Notes: generated from the sequence alone by a model not told the origin. A stretch of DNA of 64,000 nucleotides from Bacteroidales bacterium (GCA_017412115.1 JAFPYR010000104.1:1-64000), one strand, 5' to 3'; positions 34,785-43,352 are shown, numbered from the stretch's first letter. Made by a program: numbers and translations.

Positions 34785-34983
34785 TTATAAAAAATTTTCA
34801 AAAAAACAAAAAAAAATTACTTTTTTTTGAAACCTTTTTTTATTGACTTCGTATAAGTTAAGTGTAAAGATTCCTCATCTGTGAAGACAAGGTTTTTTTT
34901 AATGTCAGAACTCTTTTCATAATAAGATTTAGGTTAAACTAAAAGTTTCTCCGCTTTTCGTTGCAAGGGGGAAGCGGAAAAAT
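34785..34983. other. Intergenic region with one unassigned hairpin
   Basis: Non-coding; only very short ORFs. TCCGCTT (34950-34956) pairs with AAGCGGA (34972-34978) with extra G-U pairs inside and a CG-rich loop, but no U-tract follows on either strand. It lies between the susCDE terminator and the ribE terminator; no consensus promoter was found. Confidence 0.35.
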
Positions 34984-35018
34984 AAAAAGCCGACTGGAAA
35001 AATTTCAGTCGGCTTTTT
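34984..35018 (-). terminator. Terminator of ribE
   Basis: AAAAAGCCGACTG (34984-34996) with CAGTCGGCTTTTT (35006-35018); bidirectional form, 32 bp after the ribE stop. Confidence 0.8.
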
Positions 35019-35049
35019 AATTTTTGTGTATGATGATTTTGTTTTAAGT

Positions 35050-35646
35050 TTACTTTTTTAAATACACACTTGCTATTTTTTGAATATATTTTCCGATAAT
35101 ATCAAATTCGAGATTTACCTTATCACCTTTTTTCAAGTTTTTGAAATTAGTATGTTCAAAAGTGTAGGGAATAATTGCAACACGAAATTTTCCCGTTTCG
35201 GAATTGCAAACGGTAAGACTTACTCCATTTACGGCAACCGAACCTTTTTCAACCGTTATATTTCCTTGGTTTGGATCGTATTCGATTGTAAAATAAGTAC
35301 TTCCATCAGCATCTTCTACATTGGTACAAACGCCCGTTTGGTCTACGTGTCCCTGAACGATATGACCGTCAAGCAGAGAATCGGGTTTCATACTGCGTTC
35401 AAGATTTACTAAATCGCCAACTTTCAAAACTCCGAGATTAGAACGGTTAAGAGTCTCCTGCATGGCTGTAACGACATATCCGTTTTCGTTTTTCTCTACA
35501 ACGGTAAGACAAACGCCGTTATGAGCAACGCTTTGGTCGATTGTAAGTTCTTTTTCAAACGGACAAGTTACGGTAAAATCTATGTTTTTTTGATATTCTC
35601 TAATTCCGACTATTTTGCCGGTACATTCTACTATTCCTGAAAACAT
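35050..35646 (-). CDS. ribE: Riboflavin synthase, alpha chain
   Basis: A 198-residue enzyme that dismutates two molecules of dimethylribityllumazine to riboflavin. It starts MFSGIVECTG, the universal N-terminus, and contains the two lumazine-binding repeats, with SVAHNGVCLTVV near residue 40 and GSVAVNGVSLTVC near residue 140. It starts 1 bp after the proC stop codon, so the two genes are co-transcribed. No FMN riboswitch was seen. Confidence 0.97.
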   Translation of the reverse strand: MFSGIVECTGKIVGIREYQKNIDFTVTCPFEKELTIDQSVAHNGVCLTVVEKNENGYVVTAMQETLNRSNLGVLKVGDLVNLERSMKPDSLLDGHIVQGHVDQTGVCTNVEDADGSTYFTIEYDPNQGNITVEKGSVAVNGVSLTVCNSETGKFRVAIIPYTFEHTNFKNLKKGDKVNLEFDIIGKYIQKIASVYLKK

Positions 35647-35647
35647 A

Positions 35648-36427
35648 TTATTTTGCTATTTTGCCGTAAGACGATAAAATACCTTGAATTACCGACGAAG
35701 AAAAACCGTTTTTCTCCATTTCGTTAAGACCTCTGATAGTAGTGCCTGAGGGCGTGCAAACACGGTCGATAAGTTGTTCGGGGTGAACACCTTCCTCAAG
35801 TAAAAGTTCTACCGTGCCTTTCATTGTTTGAGCAGCAATTTCTTGAGCGACCTTGCTCGGAAAACCGATTTCGATACCGCCTTCGGTCATTGCACGCAAA
35901 AATCTTAAAATGTATGCGATACCCGAACCTGTTAAAATCGTAGCGGCGTTGATTTTGTTTTCATCAACAACGATTGTTTTGCCCAAAATATTGAGGATTT
36001 TAAGAGTTTTTTCGATGTCCTCATCCTCTGCATCATGGCTAACACAAGTTACTGACTGATTGATTGAAGCAGCAATATTGGGCATAATCCTAAAGACAGA
36101 AACTTTTTTGGACGAATAAGCGTTGATTTGGTCGATACTCAGTCCCGCAACCGGCGATACCAAAACTTGAGAATTATTGAGAGCCGGCTCTATCTCTTCG
36201 ATAACATCTTTTGCAACCCAAGGTTTTACGCACAAAAATATGATTTCGCTGTTTTTAACGGCTTGAACGTTATCTCTTACGGCATTAATACCGATTGCTC
36301 GAATTCTTTCGAGGTCGGCCTCGGGGTCGGTAGCCGTAATGTTCAGATTAAATTCTTTTTGCTTGTTAGCAAGGCCTTTGGCAATTGAAAAACCTAAATT
36401 ACCGCAGCCTACAATAGTAATGTTCAT
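35648..36427 (-). CDS. proC: Pyrroline-5-carboxylate reductase
   Basis: A 259-residue NAD(P)H-dependent enzyme for the last step of proline synthesis. The N-terminal Rossmann motif MNITIVGCGNLGFSIAKGL, FRIMPNIAASINQSVT and the C-terminal ATILTGSGIAYILRFLRAM and SGTTIRGLNEMEKNG are diagnostic. It is first in a two-gene operon with ribE, from a TAATTTTG element at 36454-36461 (minus). Confidence 0.96.
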   Translation of the reverse strand: MNITIVGCGNLGFSIAKGLANKQKEFNLNITATDPEADLERIRAIGINAVRDNVQAVKNSEIIFLCVKPWVAKDVIEEIEPALNNSQVLVSPVAGLSIDQINAYSSKKVSVFRIMPNIAASINQSVTCVSHDAEDEDIEKTLKILNILGKTIVVDENKINAATILTGSGIAYILRFLRAMTEGGIEIGFPSKVAQEIAAQTMKGTVELLLEEGVHPEQLIDRVCTPSGTTIRGLNEMEKNGFSSSVIQGILSSYGKIAK

Positions 36428-36453
36428 AAAATTTTCCGATTATTTTTATGCCC

Positions 36454-36461
36454 CAAAATTA
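36454..36461 (-). promoter_or_regulatory. -7 element for proC-ribE
   Basis: TAATTTTG on the minus strand, 26 bp before the proC ATG; divergent from the GT4 promoter. Confidence 0.55.
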
Positions 36462-36519
36462 AAGCATTTTTTTTATTAATCATTAACTATCGCTTAAAAT
36501 TCTGTTAAAATTTTTAATT

Positions 36520-36527
36520 TAACTTTG
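36520..36527 (+). promoter_or_regulatory. -7 element for the GT4 gene
   Basis: TAACTTTG, 30 bp before the ATG at 36558. It overlaps the TTG at 36525, which therefore cannot be the translation start. Confidence 0.6.
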
Positions 36528-36557
36528 CCACACAAGCTAAAAAAAGGAACAACCCCT

Positions 36558-37826
36558 ATGAAAATTGTCTTAGTATCTACCTCAGACCGCAAAGGAGGAG
36601 CTGCAATTGCCTGTTCGAGAATTTTTCAGGCACTAAAAAAAAACGGCACGGATGTAAAAATGTTGGTAAGAGACAAAATCTCTTCAGACAAAGACGTTTA
36701 CACCCTCAACACGAATATTTTCTATAAGATACTCAACTTTATGAGTTTCTCTTTAGAAAGGCTTCAGATACTATTCAATTTGAAATTCCGCCGCAAATAT
36801 CTTTTTCACATTTCCTTGGACAATTTCGGTGCGGTAAATTTACTTGACAATCCACTTATAAAAGAGGCTGACGTTATCAATTTTCATTGGACGAGTCAAG
36901 GGCTTTTGTCGTTAAAACAACTTGAAAAACTTTTGCTTAATAACAAAAAAATCGTTTTCACGATGCACGATATGCATTATTTTACGGGAATATGTCATTA
37001 TGCCCGCAAATGTGAAAATTACAAAACGGGCTGCGGAAATTGTCAGTTTTTGAATTTCGGCAAAGAGGAAAACGATTTGTCAAAACGATATTTCAAGAAG
37101 AAATTAGAATTGCCGGATCGTCATAAAGTATTTTTTATAGCGTGCAGTAACTGGCTGAAAGACATTGCGAAATCATCGCTTATCTTTAGTAATTCTCAAG
37201 TTTTTTCGATACCGAATCCCATTGATACGGAAGTTTTTAAACCCTCAGACAAAGCTTTGGCAAGAAAAAAATTCGGCATCGAAAAAAAATACGTAATACT
37301 TTTCGGAGCGGCAAAAATTACTGACAAACGCAAAGGTTTCAATTTTTTGGCTCAAGCCTTGAAAACCATTCACGAGAAAAATCCGAATATTGCCAAAGAC
37401 ATTGAACTTTTGATTTTCGGCAGCGGTACTTCTCAGGCTGTCAAGGATTTGCCTTTTTCTTGCAAATCAGCGGGTTACATCGGCAGTGAGAAAGATATTT
37501 CCTTGGTTTACAACGCCTCTGACGTCTACGTTATACCAAGCCTTGAGGACAATCTTCCTAACACCGTAATGGAAGCCCTTTCGTGCGCCGTGCCTTGCGT
37601 TGCATTCAATACGGGCGGCCTTCCTCAACTCATTGACAACGGTCAAAACGGTTATCTCGCACCTTTAAGAGATTCTAACGCATTGGCAGAATGTATTTTG
37701 AATGTTATTCTCAACAAAAATTATACGGAACTTTGCCATAACGCACGCAACAAAGTTGAGGCTAATTTTTCTCAGACCGTTATTGCGATGAAATACAACG
37801 AAATTTACCGTCAAGTTTCTATATAA
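36558..37826 (+). CDS. Family 4 glycosyltransferase
   Basis: A 422-residue GT-B enzyme starting MKIVLVSTSDRKGGAAIACS, the N-terminal pattern of GT4 proteins in surface polysaccharide pathways. The C-terminal donor-binding half has LFGAAKITDKRKGFNFLAQAL, then DVYVIPSLEDNLPNTVMEAL with the E-x7-E pair, and CVAFNTGGLPQLI. A Cys cluster (CHYARKC...CGNC) near residues 150-170 is commonly seen in this subgroup. The sugar and acceptor are unknown; no polysaccharide cluster is nearby. Confidence 0.9.
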   Translation: MKIVLVSTSDRKGGAAIACSRIFQALKKNGTDVKMLVRDKISSDKDVYTLNTNIFYKILNFMSFSLERLQILFNLKFRRKYLFHISLDNFGAVNLLDNPLIKEADVINFHWTSQGLLSLKQLEKLLLNNKKIVFTMHDMHYFTGICHYARKCENYKTGCGNCQFLNFGKEENDLSKRYFKKKLELPDRHKVFFIACSNWLKDIAKSSLIFSNSQVFSIPNPIDTEVFKPSDKALARKKFGIEKKYVILFGAAKITDKRKGFNFLAQALKTIHEKNPNIAKDIELLIFGSGTSQAVKDLPFSCKSAGYIGSEKDISLVYNASDVYVIPSLEDNLPNTVMEALSCAVPCVAFNTGGLPQLIDNGQNGYLAPLRDSNALAECILNVILNKNYTELCHNARNKVEANFSQTVIAMKYNEIYRQVSI

Positions 37827-37862
37827 TATATTTTTTTGCTTGCAAAATAAGTTTTTGTTTTT

Positions 37863-37870
37863 TATATTTG
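37863..37870 (+). promoter_or_regulatory. -7 element for the 102-residue membrane protein gene
   Basis: TATATTTG, 34 bp before the ATG at 37905; a TTTG at 37835-37838 is 24 bp upstream, somewhat too far. Confidence 0.5.
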
Positions 37871-37904
37871 GCAAAAATCTTAACACCTTATAATAACAAA
37901 AACT

Positions 37905-38213
37905 ATGGACGATAACATTTATTCAATTATCATGGCCGCTATGGGCATCGGCATACTTTTGTGGTCGGCTTTTGCGTATTTAAGCGGTGAAATGCTCATG
38001 CCGGATCATTACTTGGTATCAGCAAAAATTAAAGACAAAAAAGCTTACGCCCGCCAATTTGCAAAATTAATGGCGTTGATAGGTTTGGCATTTTTGTTAA
38101 GCAGCTTGGTAGGCTTAACGGAAGTTTATTGGTTAGCAGTAATAGTTTTGATAGCCGGAATTGTAGTTGCCGCCAAAATCGGAAGTAAATTTATAAAAAA
38201 AGTTACATATTGA
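37905..38213 (+). CDS. Small membrane protein, DUF3784-like
   Basis: A 102-residue protein with three hydrophobic segments (residues about 8-26, 52-68 and 74-92) and a basic middle loop (KIKDKKAYARQFAK). The pattern resembles DUF3784 proteins, in which a tyrosine/basic motif separates helix 1 from helices 2-3. Function unknown. It has its own promoter and stands between the GT4 and GH43 genes. Confidence 0.65.
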   Translation: MDDNIYSIIMAAMGIGILLWSAFAYLSGEMLMPDHYLVSAKIKDKKAYARQFAKLMALIGLAFLLSSLVGLTEVYWLAVIVLIAGIVVAAKIGSKFIKKVTY

Positions 38214-38280
38214 ATATATTAATCTACCAATTAATAAATTTTTTCTACCAAAAATTAACAGTTTTTTCTTTTCAATGGCG

Positions 38281-38288
38281 TATTTTTA
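38281..38288 (+). promoter_or_regulatory. Possible -7 element for the third GH43 gene
   Basis: TATTTTTA, seven of eight matches to TAnnTTTG, 38 bp before the ATG at 38327. Confidence 0.35.
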
Positions 38289-38326
38289 CGGAAAGTTTTC
38301 AAACGAAATTTTATTAGAAATACTAA

Positions 38327-40360
38327 ATGAAAAAACTGTTTTTAAATTTACTTGCGGTTTGTGCTTTGAGTGCTGCGGCACAAAACCCTTATTTACCGCT
38401 TTGGGAACATCTTCCCGATGGTGAACCCCGCGTTTTTGAAGACCCCGACAATCCGGGCAAATATCGTGCTTACATTATCGGTTCGCACGACACTCATTAC
38501 ACCGAATATTGCGGAAACGATATTCGTATGTGGTCAGCACCTGTTGAAGACCTTTCAGACTGGAGGGACGAAGGTCCTATTTTCAAGTATTTTATTGACG
38601 GACATTGGGACACGATGTTTGCTCCCGACCTCGTGGAAGTAAACGATCGCGAAACCGGCAAACGCACTTATTATCTTTATCCTCATTCAAGAGGTTGGAG
38701 AAGAGTTCCGATGGTTTGTAAATCAGACCGTCCTGACGGTCCTTTTACGCCGATAAATCTTACGCCTGACGGACACGCTTGTCTTGAAGGTTCGTTAATA
38801 GATTTTGACCCGTCAGTTTTTATTGAACCCGTCAACGACAAAAAAGACAAAGATTATAAAAAAGGATTCCGCGCTTACGTATTTTATGGTTTTCAACACT
38901 CTACGGCTTGCGAGTTAGACCAAAACACAATGTATTCTAAACGTCCGGGAACAGAACTTATTGACCCGTTTATCCCGGCAAGCAGTTGGGACGGAAAACT
39001 TCTTGACAAGAATGTCACCAAATATAAGGCTATTGCTGACGACCAAGACCCGCTCGACTTCAACTTCTTTGAGGCTTCTTCAATTCGTCAGGTCGGCAAC
39101 AAATACGTTATGGTTTTCTCAGGCTATTCGGGAAAAGAATACGGTGTTGGTAACACAAACTCGGCTTTAAGATATGCTTACGGTGATTCTCCGCTCGGAC
39201 CTTGGCGTGCAGGCGGTGTTTTGGTGGATTCTCGCGGAGTTGTGCTCAACGAAGACGGTTCGCATTTAACAACAACTAACGCAAGCCACAACACTCACGG
39301 CTCTATTGAAGAAATCAACGGTCAATGGTATGTATTTTATCACCGTCCGCCAAGAGGATTCGGAAATGCACGTCAAGCAATGGTTGCTCCCGTTAAAATC
39401 ACTTGGGACAAAAAGAAAGTTTCTGAGGGCGGCAAAGTTAAAATCACCGCTTACGACCCGTATGCAGCCGACAATGAATGGTCAGCAAAAGCCAAAGACG
39501 GCAATCATTACACCGGCGCAGAAATCACGAGCGAAGGTTTTCAAATTTTCGGACTTCCGCCTTATAACTATTATTCAGCAGGATATGCTTGTTATATGAC
39601 AGGAAACCGTTGGATGCAAGACAATCACGACGTTTGGAACAACAGCATGGACGTTGCCGGAATTACTAATAAAGGTGTAGTCGGTTTCAAATATTTCGGT
39701 TTTGGCGGTTTGACTGCTGACACAAAAGGCGTAAAAGCGTTTCAAGGTATCAAACAAGGCGACGGCGCAACCCTCAACCTTAACCTTTCGTCGCAAGGAC
39801 ACGGTGCATTCAAGATTCACGTGATGATGGACGGACCGTACGCTAATTCAACATGGAACGGAAAAGAAATCGCTGTTATTGATGTTCCCGAAAATGCTCC
39901 GAAATTTCCGACCGTTTATTCAGTAAAAGTTCCTAAGGTAGAAGGTCTTAGCGGTAAACACGCTATTTATTTGGTTTGCGAAGGCCCTGAGGTAAAAGAA
40001 CCCGAACCCAAAAATCCTTGGGAAAAACGTCAAGTAACTCCTTACGGTTTGTTTGACCTTCACGGTATCGGCTTCACAAAAGCAGGACAAAATTTTGACG
40101 TACCGAAGACACCGCAGATGAAAATCACCGTTGACGGCAACGTTTTGACGATTCCCGCAACGCCGGTATATTTCACGAATTTCAACGGTTATACGGAGTG
40201 CGACCATTATCAGGTTTACGGTCCTATGACTGACAAATCGGATTTGAAAGCAACCTGCAACAATCCCGACGTGAAAATCACTGTCAGCAAAATAGTTGAA
40301 GGCAGAGCAACCGTAAAAGCCGTTTACAACGGAAAAGAAAAAGTATTTTTGATAAATTAA
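38327..40360 (+). CDS. Secreted GH43-family glycosidase with C-terminal beta domains
   Basis: A 677-residue protein with a signal peptide (MKKLFLNLLAVCALSAAAQ). The propeller domain covers residues about 25-370, with candidate catalytic residues Asp39 (VFEDPDNPGKYR), Asp161 (DFDPSVF) and Glu249 (FFEASSIRQ), and the GH43 closing segment NGQWYVFYHRPP. An insert of about 60 residues (KKDKDYKKGF to DDQDPLDF) distinguishes it from the other two GH43 proteins here. The remainder looks like a carbohydrate-binding beta-sandwich (about 395-560) and a short all-beta tail. It is monocistronic. Substrate not determined; plant or mucin-like glycans with arabinose, xylose or galactose are possible. Confidence 0.82.
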   Translation: MKKLFLNLLAVCALSAAAQNPYLPLWEHLPDGEPRVFEDPDNPGKYRAYIIGSHDTHYTEYCGNDIRMWSAPVEDLSDWRDEGPIFKYFIDGHWDTMFAPDLVEVNDRETGKRTYYLYPHSRGWRRVPMVCKSDRPDGPFTPINLTPDGHACLEGSLIDFDPSVFIEPVNDKKDKDYKKGFRAYVFYGFQHSTACELDQNTMYSKRPGTELIDPFIPASSWDGKLLDKNVTKYKAIADDQDPLDFNFFEASSIRQVGNKYVMVFSGYSGKEYGVGNTNSALRYAYGDSPLGPWRAGGVLVDSRGVVLNEDGSHLTTTNASHNTHGSIEEINGQWYVFYHRPPRGFGNARQAMVAPVKITWDKKKVSEGGKVKITAYDPYAADNEWSAKAKDGNHYTGAEITSEGFQIFGLPPYNYYSAGYACYMTGNRWMQDNHDVWNNSMDVAGITNKGVVGFKYFGFGGLTADTKGVKAFQGIKQGDGATLNLNLSSQGHGAFKIHVMMDGPYANSTWNGKEIAVIDVPENAPKFPTVYSVKVPKVEGLSGKHAIYLVCEGPEVKEPEPKNPWEKRQVTPYGLFDLHGIGFTKAGQNFDVPKTPQMKITVDGNVLTIPATPVYFTNFNGYTECDHYQVYGPMTDKSDLKATCNNPDVKITVSKIVEGRATVKAVYNGKEKVFLIN

Positions 40361-40380
40361 AATACACACACACTTAAATA

Positions 40381-40418
40381 AAAAAAAGAAATTGTCCGAA
40401 AGGGCAATTTCTTTTTTT
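40381..40418 (+). terminator. Bidirectional terminator between GH43 and the restriction island
   Basis: Stem of up to 17 bp (40381-40397 with 40402-40418) closed by a GAAA loop, with A and T runs outside; ends directly at the stop of the winged-helix gene. Confidence 0.85.
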
Positions 40419-40847
40419 TTAGAATTTTGTTATCACTTCCCAATGTCCGCCTTTGTCTGGTCCGATGCGGCGGAGAAGACCTTTGGTTTTCAAAGACTTA
40501 ATACTTTCTTCCACACCTCTACGAGTGATATTTAATAAAAAAGACAAATCTTTAACGGTAATGTTTGGATTATTTTTTATTATTCCAAGAATTTTCTCCA
40601 CAGTTTTCTCCACAGTACCATCGTTTTTCTCCACAATATTTCCATTTTTCAATGTAATTTTCTGTGTAGTATCTTCTGTTTCCTCCACAATATTGTCTGT
40701 TTTCTCCACAGTATTTTCGTTTTTCTCCACAGTATTGTCAGAAATAGCCAACAAATCTTCGAGTTTCAGTGTAGTCATAATCCTGTCGGGATTTGTACGT
40801 TGCGAATATTCGGGTGATATGCCGAAAGCCTTGTCCCAAACTGCCAC
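40419..40847 (-). CDS. Winged-helix protein with degenerate VEK repeats, likely a truncated remnant
   Basis: A 142-residue frame from a GTG at 40847; an ATG at 40778 (MTTLKLEDLLA) is an alternative start. Residues about 35-85 contain repeated blocks NTVEKN, NTVEKT, NIVEET, NIVEKN and GTVEKT, coded by a repeated TGTGGAGAAAA-type unit. The C-terminal 55 residues form a winged helix (PNITVKDLSFLLNITRRGVEESI, KGLLRRIGPDKGGHWEV). This end is characteristic of the tail of large AlbA_2/divergent-AAA putative regulators, whose N-terminal domain is missing here. It lies 23 bp after the MjaI-type nuclease. It may be a small regulator recruited by the restriction system or a leftover; I cannot decide. 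Confidence 0.55.
   Translation of the reverse strand: MAVWDKAFGISPEYSQRTNPDRIMTTLKLEDLLAISDNTVEKNENTVEKTDNIVEETEDTTQKITLKNGNIVEKNDGTVEKTVEKILGIIKNNPNITVKDLSFLLNITRRGVEESIKSLKTKGLLRRIGPDKGGHWEVITKF
40600..40745 (-). repeat. Degenerate tandem repeats (TGTGGAGAAAA units)
   Basis: On the minus strand TGTGGAGAAAAC and close variants recur at least six times between about 40600 and 40745, at spacings that keep the frame and encode the VEK repeats. Such runs could change copy number by slippage. Confidence 0.6.
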
Positions 40848-40870
40848 AATGTTATGAATTCAAACTAATA

Positions 40871-41569
40871 TTACTTTCTTTTCAGCCGTTCCACCTCTTT
40901 CCGAATGTCTTCAATAACTTCTGTGTTGGCGATAGCCTTGTCCAAACTGAAAACAATAAAAACTTTGCCGCCAAATTTCTCTGTAAAATCCTCAAAACTT
41001 GCTTTCATTCGTTCAGTTAACGAATATGAACCAAAATTTGCTTTTGCTGTAACAGGCTTAATCTGAAAACCAATAGCATTGCCATTTATTTTTGCAATAT
41101 AGTCAATATCTCCGGCGTGGTCTAATTCAGGGGCTGTTTCTTCAAAAGTCAGTTCGGGAAACAACTTTGCCAATCCGTCGTTAATGACAGATTTTTCACG
41201 CAAATAACCGTCGTATGTGCGGTTGATTGTCAGATTGTAGATATAGTCGATGCAATCTTGCTGCGTCAAATTTCTAAAAGCATCTTCCCATTCGGGAATC
41301 ACAACTTCGGTGATTTTTTCGTACAGACGATTGCCAAGTTCATTCAGACTATCACGGGTAATCTTAAAAGATTTTTTGCCGTCAGTCATTGCATTTTCAA
41401 AGTACCATTTTTCCCATTCGTCAATGGTCTGAGGCTGACATTCACGAATCAGAGCCATCACAGCACCTACTTTGTTTGGTCTCGACAATTGGTAAGTCTG
41501 ACAAGCATAGTTCAAAACACGCTCTTTTTTGCCGAAATCCATAGAATATTTTACGATATCATTCGCCAT
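40871..41569 (-). CDS. MjaI-family type II restriction endonuclease
   Basis: A 232-residue protein. TYQLSRPNKVGAVMALIREC near the N-terminus and DYIYNLTINRTYDGYLREK resemble the MjaI restriction enzyme family, whose prototype cleaves CTAG. A PD-(D/E)xK-like core is visible as HAGDIDYIAKINGNAIGFQIKP, with Gln-x-Lys replacing the usual Glu-x-Lys. Its start overlaps the end of the methyltransferase gene by 11 bp, so the two are translationally coupled. The recognition site CTAG is inference from the family name and was not tested. Confidence 0.8.
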   Translation of the reverse strand: MANDIVKYSMDFGKKERVLNYACQTYQLSRPNKVGAVMALIRECQPQTIDEWEKWYFENAMTDGKKSFKITRDSLNELGNRLYEKITEVVIPEWEDAFRNLTQQDCIDYIYNLTINRTYDGYLREKSVINDGLAKLFPELTFEETAPELDHAGDIDYIAKINGNAIGFQIKPVTAKANFGSYSLTERMKASFEDFTEKFGGKVFIVFSLDKAIANTEVIEDIRKEVERLKRK

Positions 41570-42824
41570 AACTCAAAAATTTAGATTTGTATTTATAGTC
41601 AATACTTTCGTCAACAAGTGCCAATTTGTTCTTTAAAAGATGGGCATTGATAAAAGTCTTATTATCCAAATACATATAAACCATCAAATGATTATCAGAA
41701 TCGTATTTGACATTATCGTATTTCAAAAAGACTTTTTTCCCTTTGAATTTTGACCAAAGGAATTCTGTTGCTTTTCCATTGACTTGTGGATTTTGTTTGA
41801 TGCCTATTAATCTAACAATCAATCCGTTATTCAAAGAAATCAACTCAGGCGAAAATATTTGCTTCACACTGAATAATTCTTCCCTTTCTGTGCTACTGCC
41901 TATGTCAATTTTTGAACCGAATTGAAGTTTCTTAACGTCTATCTTTTTGTCAGTCTTGTGAACATCTTTAAAACGGTACGGAAGATTGTCGATTTCTTTG
42001 TCAAAATCAGTATTGTTGTTTTGTTTGATAAAATTAATAGTATTGAAAACACCTATGCGTTCCCTGATAAGGGGAATAAAATCTGGATTAATTTCATAGC
42101 CAACTGAATTTCTTCCGAGCGTATTTGCAACTGATGCAGTAGTTCCACTTCCCATAAATGGATCTAACACAGTTTCTTGCGGAAACGAAAACATCTTAAT
42201 CAAGCGTTTGGGCAGTTCTTCTGGAAACATCGCCAAATGCTTGTCTTGTTTCGCCCCATTAAAATACCAATGACCACTAAAATAGGTATTCCATTCTTCG
42301 TTTGTCATCGCTGATAGTGCTTTTTGTTCCAAAGTAGGTTTGGGAGCGTTGCCTTGCTTTTTGAATAACAAAATATATTCAAAATCAAGTTTGACAATAC
42401 CATTACGAGGATGCGGGAAACTGCCCATAACAGCACCACCGCCTGTTGTATTCATTGTTGTGGTCTTCTGCCAAATAATTTGTCCCATAAAATCGAACCC
42501 AATCGTTTCACAAAATCTAATAATTTCGGAATGAATGGGAATTACTTTGTAACGTCCATAATAAACAGACCTTGCGAATTGATCTCCAATATTGATGCAT
42601 AAACGGCAACCATCGTGCAACACACGGTAACACTCTTTCCAAACCAAATTCAAATTATTGATATACTGTTCGTATGTATCGTTGAACCCGATTTGATTGT
42701 CATTGCCGTAATCTTTTAATTGCCAATAAGGAGGCGACGTAACAATCAAATGCACACTTTTGTCATGCAACTCGCTCATCCTACGGCTATCACCGTTAAT
42801 TATTGTATGTTGAGGTACATTCAT
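41559..42824 (-). CDS. N4-cytosine-type DNA methyltransferase (restriction-modification)
   Basis: A 421-residue S-adenosylmethionine-dependent methylase of the beta-type order: the catalytic motif TSPPYWQLKDYG (motif IV, SPPY as in m4C and some m6A enzymes) comes first, and the SAM-binding motif VLDPFMGSGTTASVA comes near residue 210. The C-terminal 150 residues are unlike the methylase core and contain a nuclease-like segment (FSPELISLNNGLIVRLIGI, KGKKVFLKYDNVKYD), possibly the specificity domain. It protects DNA against the adjacent MjaI-type nuclease. It is driven by a near-ideal promoter with a short leader, so methylase is made before nuclease. Confidence 0.88.
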   Translation of the reverse strand: MNVPQHTIINGDSRRMSELHDKSVHLIVTSPPYWQLKDYGNDNQIGFNDTYEQYINNLNLVWKECYRVLHDGCRLCINIGDQFARSVYYGRYKVIPIHSEIIRFCETIGFDFMGQIIWQKTTTMNTTGGGAVMGSFPHPRNGIVKLDFEYILLFKKQGNAPKPTLEQKALSAMTNEEWNTYFSGHWYFNGAKQDKHLAMFPEELPKRLIKMFSFPQETVLDPFMGSGTTASVANTLGRNSVGYEINPDFIPLIRERIGVFNTINFIKQNNNTDFDKEIDNLPYRFKDVHKTDKKIDVKKLQFGSKIDIGSSTEREELFSVKQIFSPELISLNNGLIVRLIGIKQNPQVNGKATEFLWSKFKGKKVFLKYDNVKYDSDNHLMVYMYLDNKTFINAHLLKNKLALVDESIDYKYKSKFLSYGE

Positions 42825-42849
42825 CTATTGTAGTTTTTAATATTTCACG

Positions 42850-42880
42850 CAAAAGTAATCCATTTCAGGTAATCGGCAAA
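42850..42880 (-). promoter_or_regulatory. Promoter of the restriction-modification operon
   Basis: On the minus strand TTTG (42877-42880), 19 bp, TACTTTTG (42850-42857), 25 bp before the methylase ATG. Confidence 0.7.
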
Positions 42881-42943
42881 ACATTATTTCAAATAAAAAA
42901 ACTAACATTGCATTAACTTAACCTCAATTAAACATCGTTTGAG

Positions 42944-42951
42944 TAATTTTG
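42944..42951 (+). promoter_or_regulatory. -7 element for the lrgA-lrgB genes
   Basis: TAATTTTG, 23 bp before the ATG at 42975; the TTG at 42939 precedes it and is not a usable start. Confidence 0.5.
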
Positions 42952-42974
42952 CAACGAAAAAAAATAATGTTGTT

Positions 42975-43352
42975 ATGTTAATCCAGTTTATAATTATTTT
43001 CGGGTGCCTTGCATTAGGCGAACTTATTGTATGGCTTACCGGCATAAAATTCCCCTCGTGTATTATCGGAATGATTTTACTCACCATTTTTCTGAAAATC
43101 AAACTCATAAAATACGAATGGGTAAACAAAATAAGCAATTTTTTGTTGGAAAACCTCGCGTTCTTTTTCGTGCCGCCGAGCGTGGCTCTTATGAAATATT
43201 TCGACATCATAAAAGCCGAATGGCTGCCGATAATTTTAGCAACCGTCATCAGCACAATCGTAGTTTTGATAGCATCGGGTTGGACTCATCAAATTTTCAG
43301 AAAACATTTTTTCAACAAAAAGGAGGAGAAAAATGGAACTTCTAAAAAATAG
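42975..43352 (+). CDS. lrgA: LrgA/CidA family membrane protein
   Basis: A 125-residue integral membrane protein with four predicted helices. The motif IIIFGCLALGELIVWLTGIKFPS and FFFVPPSVALMKYFDII are typical of the CidA/LrgA holin-like family, which pairs with LrgB. The family is linked to control of murein hydrolase activity and, more recently, to transport of small metabolites such as pyruvate; which applies here is unknown. The end of the gene overlaps lrgB by 20 bp. Confidence 0.9.
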   Translation: MLIQFIIIFGCLALGELIVWLTGIKFPSCIIGMILLTIFLKIKLIKYEWVNKISNFLLENLAFFFVPPSVALMKYFDIIKAEWLPIILATVISTIVVLIASGWTHQIFRKHFFNKKEEKNGTSKK

